Source: Xenopus tropicalis (Eukaryota > Chordata > Amphibia > Anura > Pipidae). Taken from it: a stretch of DNA of 64,000 nucleotides. The translations under genes were made by a program, and so were the position numbers. Location: positions 72,635,764 to 72,699,763 of the forward strand of contig NC_030683.2 in the NCBI RefSeq assembly GCF_000004195.4, given 5' to 3'. This document shows, piece by piece, positions 34,626-45,055 of this stretch; within the stretch, counting starts at the first letter, position 1; every line of letters begins with the position of its first letter. Below the pieces are notes generated by a model. It was not told the origin of the DNA. It searched no databases and was given only the letters and a program-made list of their open reading frames with translations.

Positions 34626-35349
34626 GATATATAAAGTTTGTATATGTGAGTGTATAGATATGTCAGTATTAGTATGCCTATTGGGTTCATTTGGAGGTAT
34701 TGAACTCATGAAACCATAACTTGTTTGAGAAGATACCTTGAAGTAAACAAGTTTAAAGTTAGTCTTATAAGTAGTGCATAAGCTAAAAAGAATTTATTAT
34801 CAAACACAGCACAGAGGCATGTATGGAAACTTAATACACACTCTCTTCCACCTGTCTCAGGAAGGAGTATAGAAGAAGAGGTTTATATTTTAGCTTCACA
34901 TTTCAGCTAATTGGGTTTCACTTTTTTCTCCTACATGTTTTTTCTCCTACAATCCTGTCCTAAACTCAGCTTAATCATTACAGTGCTCAATTCAAGCAGA
35001 ACTTTTTTTTAATCAAAGTATGTTCTGCCCGTGTAAGCCTGCATGCTTCATTGCATGAAGTGCACAAGTGCTGTTTGCAGATGTAGATGTCACTGATGAT
35101 GTGTCAGAGGGAAAATGGCCACCAAATCTTTCTTTATTGATTTTTATTATAACAAGTCAGGGTTAACAACAAGTTATTGCTATACAGTAGGTGTAAAGTA
35201 CATGAAGACATCTTATTTAAGTTAGTAACCAGTAAAAGTTTTTGCTGTATATCTTCTCATTTATAGCCTGATTGTTTTTTAGCCATGATTTCCATATACT
35301 GTAAATCTATATTGGGATATATTGTTTTGGAGCAAACAAGTCATTTTCT
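34626..35349. other. unannotated sequence
   Basis: No supported feature. Confidence 0.3.
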
Positions 35350-35500
35350 ATAGTTTTCTAGCTGCTACTTGTTTTAGGAAAATGTGATGGTGCTGGCAAA
35401 TGGATGGGATAGATGCAGTACACATGGTGCCCTTTGGGTGGGGGAGACGTGCCCAACATATTTATATGGCAGGAAAATGTAGGCTATACATGTCCTTTAA
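35350..35500. mobile_element. terminal fragment of the 62084-62694 MITE family
   Basis: Read in reverse, TTAAAGGACATGTATAGCC, then GGGCACGTCTCC, CACCCAAAGGGCA and GCCAGCACCATCACATTTTC follow the left end of the complete element at 62084. TTAA is at 35497-35500. Confidence 0.7.
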
Positions 35501-36379
35501 TGAAACTCTCATTAGTAGGGAAATACACCAACATCTTTGCCACCATATGTATTTATGTAGTCCCTGTAGTTAATCAAATTCTGTAGCAAGCTTAGTTTTT
35601 TTGGTCCTTTAAGACAAACTTTGACTTATCTCCCTTTTAGGGAACTGCCTTCTATTTTTAAATCCACTGCAGGCATTTTTATTTAGATAAGTTAAACACT
35701 TCCTACTCAATTAACATATACACACTGCTACAAATATCTATCATTCCACCTTAATTAGGATCTGTGCGCCTACAGGACTTTTCTTCCTTTGTTTGAATTG
35801 TTTTTGTTCCAGAATTTTATTTTGAAAAGAAATAGCTTGACAGTACTTGTATCACGAGGGGATAAAAATATCCTCAATTCATGTTTGCTTGAATGTTACC
35901 CTTTAATGAAGGCTTATTTGTTTCTTCATTGCTTATTTGTCATATTGCTGTCAACCGCTGCCGCTTCTAAGACAATGTGTCAGATCATAGTAGATATATG
36001 CGCTGAATATCAGGAAATGCCCTTAAAGGTACCATTAAGTAAATGCAGGCAGTATAATACTATGTGCAATAAAAATCCATTATATTTAAAAAAGAAAATA
36101 GCACTTTCAAATATCCATAAGAGTCTATAAATATACAGTATGAATGCAACAAATACACATCTCTCCGTAATCTATTTTTTTGCAGTCACTTTTTTATCAC
36201 TGATCTTGAAGGTACCATGAACTTCTAAATCACCACAAGAGGGGATCTAGTGCCATAACCAGGGGATCTAGTCCCATAAGCCAAGGTAAGAGCCTTGCCT
36301 CAGGTGACACTTTATGAAGGGAAGCAAAAAGCTGCCTCTGGTGACTGTTTCCATTTGTAAAGTGTCACCTTGGCTGCTA
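35501..36379. other. unannotated sequence
   Basis: A small tandem duplication of GGGGATCTAGTGCCATA occurs near 36241-36280. The 113-residue frame at 35789-36130 is unrecognised and I do not call it. Confidence 0.3.
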
Positions 36380-36615
36380 TGCTATGCCTCCAGTGTAGAA
36401 CTGCCACCTCGGGGCCCCCACCCCAGTCACGGACTCCTCTACGAGCATACGCACCTCCCCCAACCTCCATTTCTGCACAAGTGCATGTCGAATTGCACAC
36501 CGCGTTGCGTTCTTAGGGGGTGAGGGTGGCGAGGCTAAGTTGCTGGAAGGAGCCCACAAGGGCAGGGGGCCACCAGGATTTTTTCCTGGTTTCCCGCAGG
36601 CCCAGTTTGACCCTG
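36380..36615. mobile_element. GC-rich hAT-like MITE, diverged
   Basis: A GC-rich block ends GGCCCAGTTTGACCCTG, similar to the right terminus of 40934-41150. The left boundary is uncertain. The overlapping frames 36312-36625 translate this repeat. Confidence 0.4.
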
Positions 36616-36839
36616 CAGTGCACACACAACAAGGGGCAGGTCTGGGATCAGTCAGTTTCTGTTAGCATATGTATGCTATGTGTGCCACTAGCCTTTCAAT
36701 CAGAGCCAAAGAACAGAAAGCTAGAAAGAAACACTGCTTTCAACTGATACTACATTTACAAATAATTTTAAACCAATTGCTTAGAAATACACAGTCAAAT
36801 TGATAAAAATATATATATTTATATACTTACATATATAAC

Positions 36840-37300
36840 ATACTTAACATACCCGTACTAACTAACCGTGGGTCTTAAAATCACAATATCAACAAATTAT
36901 GCTTGACCAAGAAGTTATGCATGCATTGATAAAATCTGCCATCACAAAATCACCCAGCAGGGCATTCCACAACCTGTCCTTACCTTAAGTTAAAAGTGAA
37001 TTTCTTCAATCTAAAGGGATAGCCTTCGTTGTTTTATCTATGATAAAAGAGTCTATCTGGTCATAAGGTCTTCTAATAGTAATCATATTTCCTTTTTAAG
37101 TAAAACAAAACAACCCCAACCTTGACAGTTTTTCCTCATGGTTTAAACCTTTAATCCCCTTTACCAATTTAATTGGAGGTTTCTGCTCTCTCTCTAGCTC
37201 ATTATCCTTCTTAAGGACTGGAGCCCAAAACTGCACTGCATACTCAAGGTGAGGCCTTAACCAGGGACCTATAAAGAGGCAAAATTGTGTTTTCATTCGA
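36840..37300 (-). pseudogene. CR1-like LINE ORF2 C-terminal remnant
   Basis: On the minus strand the frame near 37096-37296 gives GPWLRPHLEYAVQFWAPVLK and then KLVKGIKGLNHEEKLSRLGL. These are the well-known RPHLEY..Q.W.P and LSYEERL..LGLFSL motifs just downstream of the CR1-like reverse transcriptase. Further downstream LWNALLGDFVMADFINA is readable near 36980-36940 after frame breaks. It is 5'-truncated and inactive. Confidence 0.75.
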
Positions 37301-37884
37301 CAAGTTAATGCTCTTTGTCACTGCATTTGCCAGATTAATTAATGGGGCTCAATATTACCTGTCTACATAATTAAAGCCACACATAATGACAACTTGACCT
37401 AGTTGTCAGGCCTCTTCCAATTCTAAAGCTGAGCTTCATTCTCCTCAGTTGTATTGTGCCATTTGAAGAATAAACCAATAATACCGGATTTAGCTGATAA
37501 GTTTTAAGCAGTGGGGAAGATTTATTTACCATATAGGCCACCCCCCTAAAGCTGCCACCCTAGGTTCATGCTTTCAATTATTGCTCAGCTTGCAATCATG
37601 TCTAGCTCTCCCATTTTTCTGAGAGGCTTTGTGCATTTGCAAGCAGAGAGCAGAGGTTATGACTTTTCGTCTGATATTTACATTGTTGATTGAAAAGATC
37701 TATAATTATTATTAGACAGATCTCCTTAAAAAGTAAAATATGGGGGCAGCTTAAAATCCACTGCCTCATCTGGGAAAATGCCAAGAACTGTCACCACAGC
37801 TCCAATGTCTCTCATAGATTTGATCATCTCAAAACCGATGCTGATCACAAAACAAAAATACACAAAAACAAAAATTTTGTCAGT
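37301..37884. other. unannotated sequence
   Basis: No supported feature. Confidence 0.3.
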
Positions 37885-38130
37885 CAAAATACATATAGAA
37901 GCTAGAATGGCACAGCATATTTATTGTTAGATCAGAGAGAAGCATTCATGAGCAATAAATTAGGAATTAACAGATCAATAGAGATAACCTGTAGATAGAT
38001 AGACAGAGAAAACTTGTGGAGATAATAAAAGTAATTACTGTTATTAGGGTGGGCTCTAAATAGTCCAGGGGTCTGAATTCAGTCAGGTCAGATAGTGTGA
38101 AACCTGACACCAAATTAAGGTACTGTCTTA

Positions 38131-38290
38131 GGGCTCTGGCACACGGGGAGATTAGTCGCCCGCGACAAATCTCCCTTGTCAAGGGTGACTAATCTCCCCG
38201 AACTACCATCCCACCGGTGAAAATGTAAGTCGCAGGTGGGATGGCACACGCTGCGCCGAAATCACTTAATTTCCCCATGTGCCAGAGCCC
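38131..38290. mobile_element. 160-bp Harbinger-like MITE with TTA duplication, inside the PLE
   Basis: The left end GGGCTCTGGCACACGGGGAG pairs with the right end TCCCCATGTGCCAGAGCCC. TTA flanks both sides (38128-38130 and 38291-38293). Internal hairpin blocks include GGAGATTAGTCGCCC and GTGACTAATCTCCCC. The PLE C-terminal coding remnant continues on both sides. Confidence 0.9.
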
Positions 38291-38319
38291 TTAATGTGTT
38301 AAATAACTCCATACATTTG

Positions 38320-38550
38320 AATTTGTTCAGTTTTAAAGTTCCATTGTAGAATTAAAACCTTTATGTCCTGAAGCATATGGTCTTGATTGCAGAAGTGTTG
38401 CCCTACTGGTGTATCGCATGCTTTGGTCTTATGTTGGTGATGGTTCATCCTCGTGTGTAGTTTTTGCCCTGTTTCTCCAATTTACATTCCTCCTTTAGAC
38501 CACTTAGTACATATGATGGTGTAAATGATTATATGTGTGGTGTACACCTG
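38320..38550 (-). pseudogene. GIY-YIG endonuclease domain remnant of a Penelope-like element
   Basis: The minus-strand frame reads IIYTIICTKWSKGGM, a stop, then IGETGQKLHTRMNHHQHKTK, followed by PVGQHFCNQDHMLQDIKVLI. This is the PLE version of the GIY-YIG nuclease, which nicks target DNA to prime reverse transcription: the Y-I-x-C-x-K-C entry, YIGETGQ, the conserved R in TRMN, and the PVG.HF...H..QD segment. The tyrosine codon of YIGET is a stop (TAA), and a Cys of the usual CTKCPKG segment is Trp. Downstream YLNLVSGFTLSDLTEF lies beyond the inserted MITE. Inactive. No reverse transcriptase portion remains. Confidence 0.8.
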
Positions 38551-38799
38551 TAACTTCCTAATTTATTGCTCATTAACACTTCTCTCTGGTCTACCAGTTT
38601 ATATGTTGTGCCATTCCAACTTTCATTTGTATATTGCCTGATAACGGGGGCTCACAACTATTAAAGCGTGCAATGTATTTTTATTGTAAGCCAATATAGG
38701 TATAATTTCTACAATAATTGAAATATTGTTTATAGCAAATATAGAAGAATGCAACTATATACTTTTTCTTATTTGAGCCTTAGGAAAAGTAATTATGTT

Positions 38800-39040
38800 C
38801 AAATAATAATTATTATATAGATTGTAAGCTCTACGGGGCAGGGACCTCCATCCTCTTGTGTCTTTGACTCTTAACTTATTGCAACTGTAACTGTATCTTG
38901 TATTGATTTGTATTTATTGTTATACTTTGTATTTATCTATTATCTTATTAACCCCCTGTTTGTATTAATGTATTCTACTGTACAGCGCTGCGTACATAAG
39001 TAGCGCTTTATAAATAAAGATATACATACATACATACATT
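38800..39040 (+). mobile_element. LINE 3' end, CR1/L2-like, with ATAC tail
   Basis: ATTGTAAGCTCTACGGGGCA, GGGACCTCCATCCTCTTGTG, ACTGTACAGCGCTGCGTAC, GCGCTTTATAAATAAAGATA and (ATAC)n occur in the same order as at 900-1147. It is better preserved than that copy. 5'-truncated. Confidence 0.7.
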
Positions 39041-40202
39041 ATTATTTATTATCTATAATTATTAATCATTTATTATTATAAATTAGAAGCTGCACATAGC
39101 ACTTTAGGCTGTTTCCCATTGTTTAATTCAATTCACATAATGCTCATTCAGTCCCCATCTTTGTTCTTTTTAACATATCTGAGATGTAGGATTTTTAGAG
39201 AAAATCACATTTGCAGCAGATTAATTGGATTTTTCATTTTTGGCAGTGATTCAAGACACTGTGGCCTCTGTGCATGTGAGTGAGCAAGCATCTTTATTTC
39301 CTCCCATTAGGGCTGCACCAAAGGCTTTACTGTGATACAAAAATAACTGGAGGACAGAGGTTCTCAGCATCCTACATACATATGGGGATTAGAGATCTAC
39401 CGTGCACTTTCTTTTGTCATTCACTAAACTCTCCTTTCTCATGGTCAAGGTCTGACCTCCTTTCTCCCAATCCTCAGAAGAGGATTTCAGCTAATATTTT
39501 GGAAGATTTCAATATCCACATCTGTCTCATATCAGCAAATACATACATATTCTTGAAAATAAATTCACTTACACTGTTTTAGGATGCTAATGAAAATATG
39601 TTACCATATGTAATAAAAGTCTAATTTTGCCCAGTAGCTGTAATCTTTAGTAACCAAAAAAAGCTGTTTCTAGAGGTCACTAGTAAATAATACCTCCTGA
39701 CTTGCTGCAAATGGATACTGAACCTGGAGAAATGTAGTGCCTCTAATTACATAACCCCTAGCCTTGTTTAGTAATTCCAGGCAATCTAATAGATGCAAAA
39801 TATACCCATTGGCATATACCATTTTTGTGCTCTTGCCTTTTCCTTGTACACAGCAGTTTCATTATGTGCTCTTTGCTGGCTTGTATTCCCTAATTATTCT
39901 TCCTTGTGTGTCATGGGTGCAAGGAAACACCCAGGTGCAGTCTCCTTGTATGCAATGTCGTAAACACAGATGGGCAACAACGTTTGCAGTCCATTTAGAA
40001 AAACATTGTTTTTTTCACCTGTGTTTTGAAATTTGCCCTTGTCCCCCACCTTGTAAATGAGCCATTAGCATATACTTCATATTTATTTAAAGCACATGTG
40101 TCTATAGGATGATCTCTATGGCCAAAATAAAATTCTAGCTTGAAATATAAATAGTTATCTAGCTGCTAGTGTCCCACAAAATACATATAGACAGCAACAA
40201 GA
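39041..40202. other. unannotated sequence
   Basis: No supported feature. Frames at 39280-39582 and 39764-40060 lack motifs. Confidence 0.3.
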
Positions 40203-40700
40203 GATCCTCTGCACTCACCCTTTATCAATATATATTGGACATTAAGACATTCTGTGCATTAAGCTACTAAGAAATGCCCTCCCCTTTAAGCAAAACAGGG
40301 ATTGTTTATCCATATATTACAATATACTTCAAGCTGGCCAACTACTTCAAATTCATCGCCTCTGGCCAGTCCTACACTTACTTAAGAGATTCATTAAGAA
40401 TTCTTCTGCTTCAATATGCATTTATGTTTTACCTGCAACTTTCTTGCTTTCAAGGTTAAAGCCTTCAAATGGTTGCCTGGGATTCATTGGGATCACCTGA
40501 ATGTAGCTGGAAAGGGTGGGAGCTACAAAATGGAGCTGGCCATTGCTCCTGTATAAACTATAGCAAAAAAGGGAAATTTGTGCAAAACTGTGGAGCTAAT
40601 AAAAGGGCAACCATTTGGGAGTGTCAACCTTGAAAGCAAGTAAGTTGCAAATTAGTCCCTTTGTTAAATTGAACAAATTAAAGCAGTAGAATTCTTAATG
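40203..40700. mobile_element. rearranged copy of the 18777-19314 MITE
   Basis: The left terminus ATCCTCTGCACTCACCC and GGACATTAAGACATTCTGTG match the 18777 element. The centre (CTTGCTTTCAAGGTTAAAGC then GGGCAACCATTTGGGAGTG...CTTGAAAGCAAGTAAGTTGC) contains the same core in both orientations. No right terminus matching the left one is present. Confidence 0.7.
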
Positions 40701-40933
40701 AGCAACTACAATATAAAATAGTGTGCCACCACCCATGGTCAGTACAGACTGGGCTGTAATACCCCAACCTGGGAACTTCTCTGATTCACAATCACACACA
40801 CACGGGTTGATTTTGCAGGACACTGTACCTTTAAATAACTTGCATACATACAGCCTGCCAACCAGTAGCAACTTTATATAATATTGCAGATTGTTTGGTC
40901 TTTGAGCTGCCGATGGATCCCCACTTATGTGTG
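40701..40933. other. short gap with (CA)n
   Basis: A short CACACACACACAC run lies near 40793-40804. Otherwise no supported feature. Confidence 0.35.
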
Positions 40934-41150
40934 CAGGGTTGGACTGGGGGGTGAAGGGCCCACCGGGGCTCCCGCCCCAGGGATCCTGCAGGTGCCTGCG
41001 CCCCCCCGAGGGGCCCCCCTAACCCCCCTCGCAGGGCCCCCTACCCCAACGTCCTCCCCCGAGCACGTAAATTTAACACGTCAGGGCATGAGTGGTTTGG
41101 CGGGGGGGGGGGGGAGGGGGTGCCGCAAGGGTCAGCCCAGTCCGCCCCTG
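40934..41150. mobile_element. GC-rich hAT-like MITE with G13 run
   Basis: The left end CAGGGTTGGACTGGG pairs with the right end CCCAGTCCGCCCCTG (CAGGG-type hAT ends). The 217-bp interior is strongly GC-rich and contains a 13-G run plus GGGGG at 41102-41120. No exact 8-bp duplication is visible in the flanks. The frames here translate the repeat. Confidence 0.7.
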
Positions 41151-41332
41151 CTTCCATGCCCTGAAAAGAGCACGCTTTGTTCTTCAGAGCCCTGACAAGG
41201 ACTCCCTTTCCAGAGCAGTCAACATGACAGCTGTGGTACCTAGGGGAAAGTGGGCTTGATACCCAGAAATCGGCGTCACGTGTATGAGCAAAATCGCAGC
41301 TGAAGCCAAAGAATTCTACCTGCGCATACACA

Positions 41333-41458
41333 GCTTTATTACAGAGAAAAAGTGAAATAAGTTTGAATCATTTTTTTACAATGGAGTCCATGGGAGGCAG
41401 CATTCCAGTAATTCAGAGCTTTCTGGATAACGAGTTTCTGGATAATCTATCACATACC
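41333..41458 (+). mobile_element. family-P MITE, right half only
   Basis: CTTTATTACAGAGAAAAAG, ACAATGGAGTCCATGGGAGG and AGAGCTTTCTGGATAACGAG identify it. The left half, which carries the CTTAAG hot site, is absent. Confidence 0.75.
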
Positions 41459-42377
41459 TTTATTATACACAGGCTTACTAAAACTGATCACATAGCAGGC
41501 ACTTGCCCCACAGTTTTCAGATTAAGGGTGCTATACTGTATGACAATTTTTGTATTTTTAAAACTGTTTTTATTTAACCTTTTATATAAAACAAGTTAGG
41601 TGAATGTTGACAAATCAGTTATGCATTCAGTTTGATCAAAAGGAATATTATAAAAGGAAGAGTTAAGTCATAAAACTTGTGGCCTTACAAATTGAAAGAT
41701 GCATCCAGAAAGATTTTTGTATTTTAAAACAATATCATGGTTGCTTTAATTTTTATTTAGCTCTTTTATTCATTTCAGTGCTACTGAATATCTCTCTCAT
41801 GGATATTTATATTATAGCAACCTCTGAGCACAGATCTAATTTTCACATGTCAAGTTCCAATATCTTTGTAATTAAAATGTCACTATGTGTTATTTGCAAA
41901 GATATGCTGGCAGAATTTGAGGATTTAACCCTGATGGCAGGAACTAATGACTGACCTTAGCAAGGACCATGCTGGCTGGACAAGAAGTGGGAGAGAGCGA
42001 GGCTTAAGATCTGGCTAGGGAAGCTGTGATACAGGAACCTACCTACAGGACCTAAAAGTTTCTGTAGATGAAGAGCACAAAGTATTACTTCTGAGCAACT
42101 TTCCTGTTAATTAAACAATATCTATAATTTTAATATATTATTGCTGTAAAAAGCCATATCTGTCTCTCCCATTCTGTTCTTTGCACTGCTGGATTTAATT
42201 CATAAAACAAAGTAACTAGTGAAGTACCAAAAACACACCAGGCCTACCTGCAAAAAAATCTTCAGAGGAGCCTGGTGTGCAGAGGTACGTAGATGTCGTC
42301 CCCTCGCCACCCACTCATACCTGTGCCCCAAAGTTATGGGCGCCCCCTGCAAATATTAAGCAGTGTGTGCATAACTT
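41459..42377. other. unannotated sequence
   Basis: No supported feature. The frame at 41679-41954 (91 residues) is unrecognised. Confidence 0.3.
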
Positions 42378-42473
42378 CAGTGACTGGAGCAGCTGTAGAG
42401 GAAGCAGACCCCAAGGTCTGGCCCACCCAGCAACCTGGTTGTGGGGTCTGCTTCCTCTATAGTTATGCCACTG
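42378..42473. mobile_element. tiny hAT-like foldback element
   Basis: TAGAGGAAGCAGACCCC (about 42396-42412) and GGGGTCTGCTTCCTCTATAG (about 42442-42461) are inverted. The outer edges CAGTGACTGG and TTATGCCACTG are CAGTG-type. No matching 8-bp flank duplication was seen. Confidence 0.55.
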
Positions 42474-42949
42474 AATGTAACACAAACCAGTTCAGTTAAA
42501 ACACATGAAGAAAAATGGGACCTTGGCTAGAGAAGAGATGGCTTCTGCTACATAGTTTTAACAGTCAGGACCGACAGTTAAGAAAAGGACAAAGGCACAA
42601 CCCTACGAGTCAACTGCGGCACTCTGGCAACAGACCCTGACATATAATAGATATAGTCAAATTTTTCAAGTGAAACGGGCCAATTTTACTCATCACTGCA
42701 GTATACACATATATTTAATGCATTGCCACTATATCAAGTATAGCTTTAATTCAGTTTAACAATATGGGCTCTTACACATGAGCATTTTCTTTCTCTTAAT
42801 TTGACTTTCAGTGTGAAGCATTATATAGGCAATTTCAGATTACTCCTTTTTCAAAAATTAAACAGTTATTGAATGCCTAATTAATATAAATACAATATAT
42901 GCAGTGTTACGTGCTCTCCACTCAAACATGGCAGCTGTCTAGAAGGAGT
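42474..42949. other. unannotated sequence with a short MITE end
   Basis: CAAGTGAAACGGGCCAATTT then ACTCATCACTGCAG at about 42668-42702 resembles the right end of the 28928-29104 family. Nothing else is supported. Confidence 0.3.
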
Positions 42950-43170
42950 TTGCCTTTAACCTTGTCTCTGTATGGGTTTCCCCATGGTACTTTGGTTTCC
43001 TCCAGCACTCAAAAAAACATACTGGGCAGTACATTGCCTCCTAAGGTTAGTTTGAAGGCTAAGTGTATAAAGCTAGGACTTTAGATTGTAAGCTCTATAG
43101 GGGCAGAGATGGATGACATTGACAAACAACTTCTGTAAAGTGCTGCACAATCATTTTGGACCTGTATAAC
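42950..43170 (+). mobile_element. L2-like LINE 3' end
   Basis: GGGTTTCCCCATGGTACTTT then GGTTTCCTCCAGCACTC...AAAACATACTGG and AGATTGTAAGCTCTATAGGG followed by TGTAAAGTGCTGCACAATCA form the block order of an L2-type LINE 3' region. 5'-truncated and diverged. Confidence 0.6.
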
Positions 43171-43429
43171 AAGGGTAACAATATGAGCTCAATGAAAGGC
43201 AAAGAAGAAGAAAAAGGCTGGTATATATTTTGTTACACATATATTGCATATGACCACAGGGAATACCAGTTTAGGGAAGGCAGGCCAAGAAAGTAGCAAT
43301 GGCCTAAAATGGAAAACATGCAAAACAAAGATTTTCTGGGGTGGAGGTCACAGAACTCATCATTTATATCAGTGCTTAGTTGGGGCAGATTAATGGACAA
43401 ATACAGTGTGTAGCTCCATAAAATGATTG
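43171..43429. other. unannotated sequence
   Basis: No supported feature. Confidence 0.3.
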
Positions 43430-43657
43430 TTTTCTCTTACCTGATACCCCGGCTGGTGCCCCTGTTAGCAAAGAACTGCACCGGCCTGGGGTACATGCAG
43501 ACGAGCAATTCTCTTCTGTCTTCTTTATTTGCGGCAGCTGCGCATGCACAGTAAAGTGAAGAGGATGTACCCCCAGGGTATCATGTAAGCAATCTGAATG
43601 ACTGGGGGTGCCAAACTATTGGCACCCCCCCAGTGATTTTAACTTTCCTTCTCCTTT
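43430..43657. mobile_element. MITE fragment of the 23061-23458 family
   Basis: CCCCGGCTGGTGCCCCTGTT, GCAGCTGCGCATGCACAG, CTGGGGGTGCCAAACTATTG and AACTTTCCTTCTCCTTTA occur in family order. The left terminus is lost, and the right end stops in CTTTATG rather than CTTTAA. Confidence 0.7.
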
Positions 43658-44267
43658 ATGTATTCATTACACTCCACTGCACGATCATATGAACTAGTTT
43701 TTGGATCAGAATTATCCCATTGCTGAAGATGTTTGACCTTCATAGAAAGATCCATTTCTAAGCTCAAGGGATTCACTCTACATTGGCTTGACTTGTACCA
43801 TTAACAAGCATAAGCGAGAAAACACAAACAATAGCATGGTTTGAAGAGTTAATCACAGTAGACATGCTCTGTTGTTGATGTTTGAATGTGTTTGTCAGTT
43901 CTGCATCCATGGCTTCAGTGACATCTTATGCTGCGCTCACAACTCCCAGGGTGAATATCCGCGTAATACCATATCATTATTTCAGGGAAAGCTGGCTAGT
44001 ATATGTCACCTCCCTGCAGTCTCTCTCCAGGGAAGCCCTGTACTTAGGCCACATACACTGACTCATTTACCAAAGCTGACATTATGCTCAGGAGGAGAAA
44101 GTTGCCTAATATGGGACTGAATGTCACAGAATATCACTCTATGTAGTGTAGGGAATATAATGCTTAAAGGACACTACACATATTTAAGTTCCCAAGGAAT
44201 TAAATTGCTACATTGTGCCATATCATGTTACATATTGCATTACCAGTCATTGTTTATAATTATTATC
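43658..44267. other. unannotated sequence
   Basis: No supported feature. Frames at 43872-44369 lack motifs. Confidence 0.3.
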
Positions 44268-44395
44268 ACAGGTATGGGATCTCTTATTCAGACATCCAGA
44301 GAGCTCAGAATTAGGGGAGAACCACCTCCCACAAATTCCATACTAAGTAAATCTAATGTTTCCTTGTAATAATAAAACAAAACTTTGTATTTGAT
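44268..44395 (-). mobile_element. family-P MITE, truncated
   Basis: ACAGGTATGGGATCTCTTAT and TTCCTTGTAATAATAAAACA are the reverse orientation of the family. The copy stops before the CTTAAG site. Confidence 0.65.
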
Positions 44396-44694
44396 GGTAA
44401 GGGAGCTGCTACTAAACAGAAGGTTAACTTTCCCTTCCCTTTCCCTGTCCATTTCCCTGATTCATTAAAGGTTAACTATTTATTGATTCAGTATTCAGAA
44501 CCAGCAGTTAGAACAGGGAATAGCAGATTCTGCTTTCAATTGCTTCTACAAATTGATATATATTTTAAAAGTTCCTTAGAATATTTTATTTTAGTAAGTC
44601 TTTCTTTTTGGTTACAAACCATGGAATTACTCATATTTTCATTTCATCCAAGCCTTCACAAGTTCTATTTGACTTTTACAGCAAGGGAATTGTG
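44396..44694. other. unannotated sequence
   Basis: A repeated CCCTTCCCTTTCCCTGTCC pyrimidine run lies near 44430-44460. No other feature. Confidence 0.3.
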
Positions 44695-44702
44695 GGTAGA
44701 TT

Positions 44703-45055
44703 CAGGCCCGGATTTGTGGAGAGGCCACAAAGGCCCGGGCCTAGGGCGGCAGAAGTTTAGGGGCGGCATGCCGCCCCGCCGCAAGAACATTTTTTAATTT
44801 TGCTCCCATACGGAGCAGTCGGGACCTCTCCCCACTGCTCCGTATGGGAGTTAAAAAGAGCGTTCGCGCATGCGCTGGCGCTTTGCGCATGCGCAATGGG
44901 GAGCTGGCGCTTTGCGCATGCGCACTGGGGGCGCGTTTGCGCATGCGCACCGGAGGCGCGTTTGCGCATGCGCACTGGGGTGCGCGTTCGCGCATGCGCA
45001 TGGGGGACTCCCACAGGGGCGGCCTCGGGGCGCACCGAAGAGAAATCCGGCCCTG
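44703..45055. mobile_element. hAT MITE with exact 8-bp TSD and six NRF-1-like sites
   Basis: The ends CAGGCCCGGATTT and AAATCCGGCCCTG are inverted. The 8-bp sequence GGTAGATT directly flanks both (44695-44702 and 45056-45063), diagnostic of hAT-type insertion. The interior has a hairpin (CTCCCATACGGAGCAGT against ACTGCTCCGTATGGGAG, 44803-44850) followed by six GCGCATGCGC palindromes at 44866, 44885, 44914, 44939, 44964 and 44990. Long frames on both strands (44741-45250) are translations of this periodic repeat, not genes. Confidence 0.93.

Larger units (their letters stand above)
37885..38720 (-). mobile_element. Penelope-like element remnant with inverted end segments
   Basis: The endonuclease remnant (38320-38550, minus strand) is flanked by an inverted pair. 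TTAATTCCTAATTTATTGCT and GTGCCATTCTAGCTT, read on the minus strand at about 37975-37890, reappear on the plus strand at 38566-38625 as CTTCCTAATTTATTGCTC and GTGCCATTCCAACTT. PLEs are known for such terminal and inverted arrangements. After the right arm comes CCTGATAACGGGGGCTCACA...TTAAAGCG, which resembles a decayed hammerhead core (CTGANGA...GAAACGCG). Confidence 0.65.

Noticed and set aside
44866..44999. CpG island promoter of a host gene
   Set aside because: The GC-rich block is bounded exactly by hAT-type ends and an 8-bp duplication, so it is part of a mobile element. No first exon is visible downstream.
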